From an uncultured Hyphomicrobiales bacterium (GTDB taxonomy: Bacteria > Pseudomonadota > Alphaproteobacteria > Rhizobiales > Beijerinckiaceae), in the NCBI GenBank assembly GCA_903932565.1, contig CAIZGQ010000037.1, forward strand, positions 1-5,680: a stretch of DNA of 5,680 nucleotides, written 5' to 3'. Under the pieces are notes generated by a model. The model saw nothing but the letters and a program-made list of their open reading frames with translations, was not told where the DNA came from and did no database searches. Shown one piece after another: positions 1-5,680 of this stretch. The first letter of the stretch is position 1, and each line of letters begins with the position of its first letter. Position numbers and translations under genes: made by a program.

Positions 1-77
1 ACTGCCTTGCTTTTGGGATTAAAAATACCGCTGGGTACGAGATGAAGTGCAAATTTGCCTAAATCATTAACGATGGT
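1..77. other. AT-rich stretch with no recognised gene, upstream of the coxL-type remnant
   Basis: All three forward frames contain stops within these bases: TGA at 46-48, TAA at 20-22 and TAA at 60-62. None of the translations resembles the part of the hydroxylase that should lie here. The bases are visibly richer in A and T than the coding sequence that follows. The stretch may be the far side of a deletion or recombination joint, or decayed coding sequence. I see no insertion-sequence end that I can name. Confidence 0.4.
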
Positions 78-476
78 GTGGCCTGCGTTATTACCGCCGT
101 TGACGACTGCGGTCGCATCATCAACCCTTTGCTTGTGGACGAACAGGTTCGTGGAGGCATCGCGCAGGGCATCGGTGCTGTCCTCTTCGAGGAATGCGCT
201 TTTGACGAGAGCGGCAATTTGGTCAATGGAACATTGTCGGATTACCTTGTGCCGACCGCTGACATACTGCCCGACATCACTGTCGCCCATGTCGAGACAA
301 TCGAAACATCCACGCAGCTCGGCGCTAAAGGAATTGGCGAAGCCGGTCTCATTGGTGCTATGGGTGCTGTGTGGGTCGCCGTGAACGATGGACTGAAGCC
401 ATTCGGCGTGCGGATCAAGCATCAGCCTTTCACACCCGAACGAATGCTCGACGCACTGGATCGCGCCCGTTGTTGA
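78..476 (+). pseudogene. C-terminal remnant of a xanthine dehydrogenase/CoxL-family molybdopterin-binding subunit
   Basis: Only about 130 residues remain of a subunit that normally has about 750-800. The visible part is the end of the second molybdopterin-binding domain. It has VDDCGRIINP (residues 8-17), GGIAQGIG (26-33), SDYLVP (54-59), and LGAKGIGEAG (81-90), whose Glu88 matches the family's catalytic glutamate. The last segment, with FTPERMLDAL (118-127), matches the normal C-terminus. In the same frame, a TAA at 60-62 closes the reading frame upstream. Family resemblance fades before about position 95, since the usual strand ending in a D-x-x-T-G turn is missing. No Shine-Dalgarno site precedes the GTG at 78. 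Cofactor binding needs the missing domains, so the product cannot be a working enzyme. Residue identity to the full-length paralogue at 1826-4132 is only about two fifths by eye, so it is a diverged relative and not a recent copy. A less likely alternative is that an assembly or sequencing error at the window start hides the true upstream gene. Confidence 0.75.
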
Positions 477-566
477 GTCTGAGGGCAATGTGTTGTTCGG
501 AAGAGTCTCATGCGTGAAAATTGTTTCTCGACTGGCATAGCGCGACCGCGATCCAACGTAAGCTGT

Positions 567-1625
567 TTAAGGAATTGCCCCGGCAGCAAGAATCGCCCGC
601 GTTTCCGCGACGGTCGATGCAGACGTTTGATACAGACCCGCGATCAAAGTCTCAACAGACTCTCCGGGGACAGGCGTTACATCCAGGCTCAACTCCTTGG
701 CGTCGGCGATATAGGCCGGATCTGACATTGTTTCCATAAACGCCTTGCGCAATATGGCCGCTCGAGTTGCTGGCACGCCGGGGGGCGCTGCAAAGGGACG
801 CGCGAGCTCCTGACGGCTTACCAACAGGCGAATGATATCGCGGTCATGATCGCTCTTTGCCCTTTCCAGAACCGTCATGACATCGGGCAGTTCCGTGCTG
901 CGGTGGGATGAGATGACAGCGAGGATATTCAGGCTATTGGGTCCGGATATCCAATCGGGCCTCGTGGCCCTGATAGACCCCCAGGACCAGCCACAGCGTC
1001 CATCCAGCTCGCCACGCTCAATCGCAAGCGTCATGTCATTGCCACCCGGATAGCCAGTTACGATCTTGAGATGCGCGCCAAACAACCCACGGATCATCAT
1101 GGCATACGTGTCTGGATCTGACCCAGAGCCCTCCCCGCCAACAGAAACATCCGTCGTCATAAGGTCGTCCCATGCCTTGACCTTCGAGCTTTTCGTGACG
1201 GCGCACACGCTCAATTCATCCGCGGCAGAACCAATCCAGGTAAATTTCTTGGCGTCATACCGCACGTTCGCCGAGCCAATCAGTGGCTCCATGGCGATGC
1301 CGCGCCCGAACATCCCAAAAACCGATCCGTCACGAGGCGCCACGTTGTAGAGATAGTTTGCCGAGACGACGCTCCCAGCTCCAGGCATGTTCTGAACCAG
1401 GATTGTCGGCTTACCAGGAATATGATCGCCCACGTGACGCGCCAAAGCCCGCGCATAAATGTCGTACCCACCGCCGGCGCTGTAACCGACAATCAGCGTG
1501 ACAACCTTCCCACGATAAAACTGATCAAGATCATCGGCCCATGATCCTGTGACCGACATGAGCGAAAGAAAGACCGCCGCAATCTTCACACTCACTCTCG
1601 AACGCGTAAAACCAGTCGCAAGCAT
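567..1625 (-). CDS. Bug/TctC-family periplasmic solute receptor (tripartite tricarboxylate transporter type)
   Basis: This 352-residue protein looks like the extracytoplasmic receptor of a tripartite tricarboxylate transporter. Such receptors bind small carboxylates or related polar compounds in the periplasm. Residues 1-30 form a Sec signal peptide: a basic start (R8, R10, K14), a hydrophobic core at about 15-25, and a likely cut after the S-W-A at 28-30. The mature part has Bug hallmarks: FYRGK (36-40), IVGYSAGGGYDIYAR (45-59), VQNMPGAGSVVSANYLY (77-93), and GYPGGNDMTLAIERGELDG (191-209), the second ligand-loop region. Length is slightly above the usual 320-330. The ATG at 1625 is supported by GAAAGG at 1632-1637, six bases upstream. 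It lies 200 bases after the hydroxylase gene on the same strand and converges with the + strand remnant. No TctA or TctB membrane partner is visible, so it may be one of the many orphan Bug receptors or may use a transporter encoded elsewhere. The ligand cannot be read from the sequence. Confidence 0.9.
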   Translation of the reverse strand: MLATGFTRSRVSVKIAAVFLSLMSVTGSWADDLDQFYRGKVVTLIVGYSAGGGYDIYARALARHVGDHIPGKPTILVQNMPGAGSVVSANYLYNVAPRDGSVFGMFGRGIAMEPLIGSANVRYDAKKFTWIGSAADELSVCAVTKSSKVKAWDDLMTTDVSVGGEGSGSDPDTYAMMIRGLFGAHLKIVTGYPGGNDMTLAIERGELDGRCGWSWGSIRATRPDWISGPNSLNILAVISSHRSTELPDVMTVLERAKSDHDRDIIRLLVSRQELARPFAAPPGVPATRAAILRKAFMETMSDPAYIADAKELSLDVTPVPGESVETLIAGLYQTSASTVAETRAILAAGAIP

Positions 1626-1631
1626 GAGGAA

Positions 1632-1637
1632 CCTTTC
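1632..1637 (-). promoter_or_regulatory. Ribosome binding site of the Bug/TctC receptor gene
   Basis: On the - strand the sequence reads GAAAGG, then six bases, then the ATG at 1623-1625. This purine-rich match fixes the start that places the signal peptide at the N-terminus. Confidence 0.65.
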
Positions 1638-1744
1638 GGCGGCGGGTTGGGATCAGGCGCTTTGTTTGTATCCACACAACCTGCAAGTGACGATGCTACC
1701 GTGCGAAACATACAATTGGAAACGGACCTTGTTGCAAATTGATG

Positions 1745-1783
1745 CTCAAGTTTCGTGCAGACTGCTGCGACTTATAGCTTGAG
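1745..1783 (-). repeat. Nested inverted repeat in the hydroxylase-to-receptor gap
   Basis: An outer stem CTCAAG (1745-1750) pairs with CTTGAG (1778-1783). An inner stem GCAG/CTGC with a four-base ACTG loop sits between them. A second small hairpin, GGAG-TTT-CTCC (1783-1793), touches it. It begins about 42 bases downstream of the hydroxylase stop codon on the - strand. No U-run follows, so it does not look like an intrinsic terminator. It could be an intercistronic RNA structure that protects or separates messages, or it could be chance. The rest of the 200-base gap (1626-1825) shows no gene and no promoter that I can defend. Confidence 0.3.
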
Positions 1784-1825
1784 GAGTTTCTCCACTGCCA
1801 GAGATAGATATCGGCACAGGCCCTG

Positions 1826-4132
1826 TTACGTCGCGCTTGAAAATGCCTTAGCGCGTCTGCCGTTTTCAATGAGGGACCACACACAATATGGCGTCAATGG
1901 CAATTGCGTCGGCTGCACGCCAAAGTCGCGCAATGCAGATGCAACCGCATTCGCAACAGCGCCGCCGACAGGAATAATCCCGCCTTCGCCCGCACCCTTC
2001 GCGCCGAGGGGATTCACTGGCGAGGGATAAGACTCCATCGAATGGCAATGAATGTGCGGGTAGTCAGTTGCAACTGGGATCAGATAATCCGCGAGCGACC
2101 CGACCAGCAGATTTCCATCTGTGTCATAGACAAGCTCTTCGGAAAAGGCACTGCCAAAGCCCTGCACGGCAGCTCCCACGACCTGGCCATGAAGCGTCAG
2201 AGGGTTGATGATCCGGCCAACATCATCAACGATTGTATAATTGAGGACGTCCACATGACCTGTGCCCGGGTCGACAGCGACATGAACGGCGCACGTTCCA
2301 TAAGTGTAGGTTGGCCTCGAATTATCAAAGCGACCTTCCGCGCCAATCCCCTCACCCGCCACCTCCGCAAGCGGTACGTAACGTCCGTCTTGCGCACGCG
2401 CGACACAATCAGCGATTGCGAGCTCCGCCGGCGACACCTGCAGTCGCAGGGCTGCGACATGACGGAAGCGGTCGAGCAAATTGGCGGCCGCATCAAGCAC
2501 GGCGCTTCCGCCCATCACGGTGGCGCGCGACCCATAGGAGCCCCATCCCTCTTTGAGATAGGTCGTCGAGCCATGATACAATTTGATGCGGTCCATAGTG
2601 ATCTCAAGGGCATCCGCCGCAATTTGCGACAGCACCGTCTCAACACCCTGCCCGATTGATGACGAGCCCACGTAAACTGCAACGCTCCCGTCGGCCTCAA
2701 CCTCCATGCGTGCTGCCTCGGACGGGCCTGACGCGCCGCCCTCGATAAAGCAGGCGATTCCGAGCCCGTGATAACGACCATCGATCTGCTGTCCATCGAG
2801 ATGTGCCTTATCGCGCCACTTGAACTCCTCGATGCACCTGTCAAAGCAAACGCTGTACTCACCGCTATCGCAATTGGTTTCGGCTCGACCATCGCTGGGG
2901 ATGACGGCAGCAAGTGGATAAGGCATTTCCGCATCCGTCAGCAGATTGCGTCGACGCAATTCAAGCCGATCCAGCCCCAGCCTGGCTGCGGCCATATCCA
3001 TCAGACGCTCAATAAAAAAACAGCCTTCGTAACGGCCCGGCCCGCGATAGGTGCCAGCGGGCGTTTTGTTGCTGACATAGGCGTGAGACAGCAAGCCGAT
3101 TGCCGGAATCCGATAAGGCCCCGACATGAATTGAGCGGCATTACGAACCGGCGTCATCCCATTCGGCCGCACATAGGCGCCGATATTCGTGAATAAATCC
3201 CCGCGCATCCCCAACAGCGTGCCGTCAGATCTGAAGGCAAGCTCCACGTCGCAGTCACATTCACGCGCATGGCCGATTGCCGTGAGATGCTCGCGCCTGT
3301 CCTCGATCCATTTGATCGGATGATCAAACTTTCGCGCAGCCAGGGCAACGAGAAAGTCTTCAGGATAGAATTCGCCGCGCGCCCCAAACCCGCCACCCAC
3401 ATCGACCTCGATATAATCGACGGAGGTTTCCGGCAGACTCATCATCTGAGCCATCGTCTTGCGGTTGAAGAAGGGAAGCTTTGCGGCACCAAAAATCGTC
3501 AATCGGTGACTTTTCGCGTCCCATTGCGCCAGAAGACCACGTGTCTCCATCGGCAATGCTGTCTGCCGCTGTGTTCCAAAGGCACCTCGAACCGTCACAT
3601 CGGCATTTGAAAATGCGGCCGCGACATCCCCCTTGTCAGCATTGAAGACTGACGCAATGTTGGTACCCGGCCTGTCAAACAAGACGACGCGGTCGGACAT
3701 GCATGTCTCGCGATCAATTGCGGCAGGCAGCTGTTCGTAGTCGACGATCACGCCAGCCAGCGCATCCTCAGCTTGCTCCTGGGTGTCGGCCAGAACCACT
3801 GCCACTGGCTCGCCGAAATAACGCACCTTGTCACGCGCGATAACCGGCTGGGCGAAGGGGCCGATCGTCGGGTTGGGCCTGCGAAACGGAATAGTTGGAA
3901 TATCGCCATCGATATCCTGTGCCGTAAGAACCGCATGGACGCCCGGCATCGAAAGCGCCGCTGAAAATTCAATGCCGCGAATATGCGCATGCCCCATCGG
4001 GCTGCGCAGGACGACGGCATGCCACTGACCCTCGCTCTTGAGATCGCCGACAAACTGCCCGATGCCCCGCAGGAAGCGGTCATCCTCGACGCGCTCAAGC
4101 GGGCTGCCAATGTAGGAATTGACAGTTCTCAT
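1826..4132 (-). CDS. Molybdenum hydroxylase large subunit (xanthine dehydrogenase / CoxL form II-like, molybdopterin cytosine dinucleotide-binding)
   Basis: This is the catalytic subunit of a xanthine dehydrogenase/aldehyde oxidoreductase-type enzyme, which hydroxylates N-heteroaromatics, aromatics or aldehydes with water as oxygen source. Numbered from the upstream ATG at 4234, the N-terminal motif IGSPLERVEDDRFLRGIGQF (42-61) leads into the hammerhead domain (to about 170). The first Mo-cofactor domain has VGGGFGARGEFYPED (279-293) and TYRGPGR (395-401). The second has SSSIGQG (524-530), GSYGSRATVMGGSAV (565-579) and GAKGAGEGG (744-752) with catalytic Glu750. TYRGPGR, not AYRCSFR, argues against true CO dehydrogenase. 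I prefer the start at Met35 (ATG 4130-4132). Homologues normally begin right there, and GGGAG at 4142-4146 lies nine bases upstream. The longer form to 4234 adds 34 unusual residues without a Shine-Dalgarno site, but its ATG overlaps the previous stop as TAATG, so coupling cannot be excluded. The product would be 768 residues. The FAD and 2Fe-2S partner subunits are not in this window. Confidence 0.92.
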   Translation of the reverse strand: MRTVNSYIGSPLERVEDDRFLRGIGQFVGDLKSEGQWHAVVLRSPMGHAHIRGIEFSAALSMPGVHAVLTAQDIDGDIPTIPFRRPNPTIGPFAQPVIARDKVRYFGEPVAVVLADTQEQAEDALAGVIVDYEQLPAAIDRETCMSDRVVLFDRPGTNIASVFNADKGDVAAAFSNADVTVRGAFGTQRQTALPMETRGLLAQWDAKSHRLTIFGAAKLPFFNRKTMAQMMSLPETSVDYIEVDVGGGFGARGEFYPEDFLVALAARKFDHPIKWIEDRREHLTAIGHARECDCDVELAFRSDGTLLGMRGDLFTNIGAYVRPNGMTPVRNAAQFMSGPYRIPAIGLLSHAYVSNKTPAGTYRGPGRYEGCFFIERLMDMAAARLGLDRLELRRRNLLTDAEMPYPLAAVIPSDGRAETNCDSGEYSVCFDRCIEEFKWRDKAHLDGQQIDGRYHGLGIACFIEGGASGPSEAARMEVEADGSVAVYVGSSSIGQGVETVLSQIAADALEITMDRIKLYHGSTTYLKEGWGSYGSRATVMGGSAVLDAAANLLDRFRHVAALRLQVSPAELAIADCVARAQDGRYVPLAEVAGEGIGAEGRFDNSRPTYTYGTCAVHVAVDPGTGHVDVLNYTIVDDVGRIINPLTLHGQVVGAAVQGFGSAFSEELVYDTDGNLLVGSLADYLIPVATDYPHIHCHSMESYPSPVNPLGAKGAGEGGIIPVGGAVANAVASALRDFGVQPTQLPLTPYCVWSLIENGRRAKAFSSAT

Positions 4133-4141
4133 CTGCGCACG

Positions 4142-4146
4142 CTCCC
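4142..4146 (-). promoter_or_regulatory. Ribosome binding site favouring the internal start of the hydroxylase gene
   Basis: GGGAG on the - strand lies nine bases before the ATG at 4130-4132. The alternative ATG at 4232-4234 has no purine-rich site in the usual position. This, together with the family's normal N-terminus, decides the start in favour of 4132. Confidence 0.45.
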
Positions 4147-4233
4147 GGCTTGTTCCCGATGTTCCATCATGATCGCCTGCGGCGTTGTCGGTAAAAAGCG
4201 AAACGTGATCAAAGTGCACTCCGGCATGACTCA

Positions 4234-5220
4234 TTAATATCGGAACACATGGCCTCGCTTGTGACCCTGTGTGACTGGGAGAAAAAGGTCATCCAACGAC
4301 AGCTTACGGCTCGTGAGGCCTTGCTCATGGGCAAACGTCGCCAGCATATTAAGCTGCCGCGAATTGTTCTGAGTTAGCCCGTACTCCCAGGGATCCGGCC
4401 CGAGAATCTCTTCCTGTTCTTCCCAGGCTTCACGATACCAGGCCAGAGGCGCAATCCTGGGATTTTCCATCCGCTTCATCGCGATGTTCTTGGCCTTCTC
4501 GAAGGCCTGATAAAGGTTCAAGGCTGCCCAAGGGTACTTCTCGACGACATCGCGTTTGAGCCCCATCACATGCATGATGGGGAAAATATGGGTACGTTGA
4601 AAGAACGCGACCTCTTCCTGCTTGTAGTTTTGAAACAAGCGCCCCACGCGGGGGTCTTTATTAACCAGCGGTTGGATGAGGTCAGGATGAATGAGCGCGT
4701 CGATCTCGCCCTCAGCGAGCATCGTCTCGATTGACTGATGATCTGCAATGCGCTGGAGGCGGAGACCCGGCGGAGGGGTAAATTCAATTGCCTCGGCGAG
4801 TTCAGTGTACCAGTCGATCGACTTGAACGAGACGCCGTATTCATGGTCTAGAAGCCCGCGCAACCAAAGAATTGCTGTCGACTGATACTGCTTCAGCCCG
4901 ACCTTGCGCCCAATCAAATCTGTCGGCTTGGTAATGCCTTTGTTGGTGTTGATGAACACAAAGCCATGGCGAAACCGGCGATGCAGAAAGACCGGGATGG
5001 CATCGAATGCAAAATCCTTATCCTTCGCCGCGATATAGGACGAACAGGACACCTCTGCCACATCGAAGTCCTGATTGCGTAAAAACCGCCAATGACGTGT
5101 AGTCGAATCCATTTCCGTGAGAATATTGAGCTCGATCCCATCTGGCGTGACTCTTCCGTCCTTCAATGGCTTGATGATTTCATAATCACCACAGGCAAGC
5201 GTCAGTTGAAGTTTCGCCAT
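4234..5220 (-). CDS. 4,5-dihydroxyphthalate decarboxylase-like protein (NMT1/substrate-binding-protein fold)
   Basis: The 328-residue product resembles the 4,5-dihydroxyphthalate decarboxylase (Pht5-type) family, whose fold is shared with ABC substrate-binding proteins. Telltale segments are LTLACGDYE (6-14), FDVAEVSCSSYI (52-63), FRHGFVFINTNKGI (83-96), DLIGRKVGLKQYQSTAILWL (101-120), RGLLDHEYGV (121-130), IDALIHP (173-179), IFPIMHV (212-218), and GPDPWEYGL (274-282) leading to HEQGL (298-302). No signal peptide or lipobox is visible, which fits a cytoplasmic enzyme better than a periplasmic receptor. The family is often annotated either way, and the substrate here is unknown. I chose the ATG at 5218-5220 because family members start at that point and GAGGGG lies nine bases upstream. 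A TTG at 5239-5241 would add only seven residues. The gene ends one base into the potential ATG (4232-4234) of the hydroxylase reading frame, which suggests co-transcription. Its job may be to decarboxylate an aromatic acid made or used by the neighbouring hydroxylase, but that is inference. Confidence 0.82.
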   Translation of the reverse strand: MAKLQLTLACGDYEIIKPLKDGRVTPDGIELNILTEMDSTTRHWRFLRNQDFDVAEVSCSSYIAAKDKDFAFDAIPVFLHRRFRHGFVFINTNKGITKPTDLIGRKVGLKQYQSTAILWLRGLLDHEYGVSFKSIDWYTELAEAIEFTPPPGLRLQRIADHQSIETMLAEGEIDALIHPDLIQPLVNKDPRVGRLFQNYKQEEVAFFQRTHIFPIMHVMGLKRDVVEKYPWAALNLYQAFEKAKNIAMKRMENPRIAPLAWYREAWEEQEEILGPDPWEYGLTQNNSRQLNMLATFAHEQGLTSRKLSLDDLFLPVTQGHKRGHVFRY

Positions 5221-5229
5221 CCAGATAGG

Positions 5230-5235
5230 CCCCTC
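5230..5235 (-). promoter_or_regulatory. Ribosome binding site of the decarboxylase-like gene
   Basis: GAGGGG on the - strand stands nine bases before the ATG at 5218-5220 and supports that start over the TTG seven codons upstream, which this site would overlap. Confidence 0.5.
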
Positions 5236-5262
5236 ATCCAATTGTATTTAAATTTGCGCGCT

Positions 5263-5353
5263 GCAATTTAACCCGGTGTATTGCTCCAGAGTCGAGTGTG
5301 TCTCCTCATTGCAGCTGCAGCAATGGAATTTGTCATTCGTACGGCACTGCAAT
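5263..5353. promoter_or_regulatory. Cluster of GCAAT/ATTGC boxes with a central dyad; putative operator region
   Basis: The 177-base gap before the decarboxylase-like gene holds five copies of GCAAT or its complement: 5263-5267, 5280-5284, 5308-5312, 5320-5324 and 5349-5353. The seven-base form CTGCAAT occurs at 5261-5267 and 5347-5353 and, inverted, at 5308-5314. The middle pair makes the dyad ATTGC-N7-GCAAT (extended by one C/G pair to 5307-5325), which contains a T-N11-A arrangement like that bound by LysR-type regulators. The dyad lies about 87 bases upstream of the start codon, a plausible position for control of the downstream - strand genes. No -10/-35 pair is convincing, and no regulator gene is in the window. 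Confidence 0.4.
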
Positions 5354-5397
5354 CATAACATCATTACCAAACCACTGAACTTAAATGGGGCTTTGTT

Positions 5398-5680
5398 TCA
5401 CTTTGCTGATGCGATAGGGTCGCCCCCTGGCTTGCTGACCAGATCCCAAGTTTTGCTGTCGGATTTCCACTGCGTGACCACAGCCTGGGACACGTTCAAC
5501 CCACGTTGTGGCATGGCCACAAAATCATAAATTCCATTGACGCCTCGCCATCCAACCGTCTTGCTAATACTTGTCCTGATCTGCTCCCCGGTCGCAGAGA
5601 TACCAAATTCCTGAAGTGCCTTGATGACAAGGAGTCCAGTGTCCCAGGCGTGCGCGGATGCAACGTCAGGTTTCATGCCG
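5398..5680 (-). CDS. C-terminal part of a LivK-type (branched-chain amino acid family) ABC transporter periplasmic binding protein, partial
   Basis: The reading frame stays open to the window edge (the codon before the Met at 5676 is Gly), so the ATG there is internal and the gene continues beyond 5680. About 93 residues plus the stop (TGA, complement of 5398-5400) are visible. They match the end of Peripla_BP_6/LivK-like receptors: PDVASAHAWDTGLLVIKAL, a helix that packs against lobe two, then GEQIRTSISK, the V-G-W-R-G-V-N-G-I-Y-D-F strand pair, PQRGLNVSQAVVTQW, and a final strand with TWDLVSKPGG. Such proteins catch amino acids, aromatic acids or other small solutes in the periplasm for an ABC importer. 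The missing N-terminal part should hold the signal peptide and the main ligand-contact residues, so the ligand cannot be inferred. It lies upstream of, and on the same strand as, the decarboxylase-like gene. The 177-base gap and the boxes in it suggest the two may be separately controlled. No terminator with a T-run follows its stop. Confidence 0.82.
   Translation of the reverse strand, partial: GMKPDVASAHAWDTGLLVIKALQEFGISATGEQIRTSISKTVGWRGVNGIYDFVAMPQRGLNVSQAVVTQWKSDSKTWDLVSKPGGDPIASAK

Noticed and set aside
1..77. Insertion-sequence end at the truncation joint
   Set aside because: No terminal inverted repeat, target duplication or transposase fragment can be recognised in so few bases.
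55..384. + strand frame of 109 codons starting at an ATG
   Set aside because: It overlaps the hydroxylase remnant in a different frame, and only the remnant's frame shows family motifs.
477..566. Possible shared terminator between the converging remnant and receptor genes
   Set aside because: I searched for a GC-rich hairpin with a T-run on either strand and saw none. Two GAGTCT copies (475-480, 505-510) are direct repeats and look accidental.
1904..2659. Long + strand open frame of 251 codons
   Set aside because: It lies wholly antisense to the well-supported hydroxylase gene, its translation resembles no family I know, and open antisense frames are common opposite GC-rich genes.
2515..2934. 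- strand frame of 139 codons inside the hydroxylase gene
   Set aside because: It is an out-of-frame reading of the hydroxylase coding sequence, with arginine- and serine-rich nonsense composition.
5221..5241. TTG start giving the decarboxylase-like protein seven extra residues
   Set aside because: The ATG at 5218-5220 matches the family's normal N-terminus and has GAGGGG nine bases upstream. The TTG would overlap that site.
5354..5397. Intrinsic terminator after the LivK-type gene
   Set aside because: The bases after the stop include a short CCCC run and scattered T and A, but they do not form a self-complementary stem followed by a T-run.

Overview
The window reads as an accessory catabolic and uptake region of a Gram-negative bacterium, most likely an alphaproteobacterium of the Rhizobiales (Bradyrhizobium-like relatives). 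This rests on the style of the proteins: a Bug/TctC receptor, a molybdenum hydroxylase large subunit of the CoxL/xanthine dehydrogenase family, a 4,5-dihydroxyphthalate decarboxylase-like protein and a LivK-type receptor. GC content looks moderately high by eye, but I did not compute it. The taxonomic call is inference only.

Layout. Positions 1-77 are relatively AT-rich, hold an in-frame stop and have no recognisable gene. From about 78 to 476 on the + strand lies the C-terminal end of a molybdopterin-binding hydroxylase subunit that has lost roughly five sixths of its normal length; I call it a pseudogene. The rest of the window is on the - strand. In transcription order, from high to low coordinates, it holds: the C-terminus of a periplasmic branched-chain-amino-acid-type binding protein (cut by the window edge), a 177-base gap with a cluster of GCAAT/ATTGC boxes, a 4,5-dihydroxyphthalate decarboxylase-like protein, a full-length molybdenum hydroxylase large subunit, a 200-base gap with a nested hairpin, and an exported Bug/TctC solute receptor that converges on the + strand pseudogene.

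How the genes may work together. Two receptors from unrelated transporter families (ABC-type LivK and tripartite tricarboxylate TctC) flank two enzymes whose families hydroxylate aromatic or N-heteroaromatic rings or aldehydes (Mo hydroxylase) and remove a ring carboxylate (DHP decarboxylase-like). The simplest reading is a module that captures a small aromatic or heteroaromatic carboxylate, then hydroxylates and decarboxylates it. The 2Fe-2S and FAD subunits that the hydroxylase needs, the membrane parts of both transporters and any regulator are absent from the window. The substrate is unknown, and the pathway is inferred from families and gene order only. I see no RNA genes, CRISPR array, intact insertion sequence or convincing intrinsic terminator.
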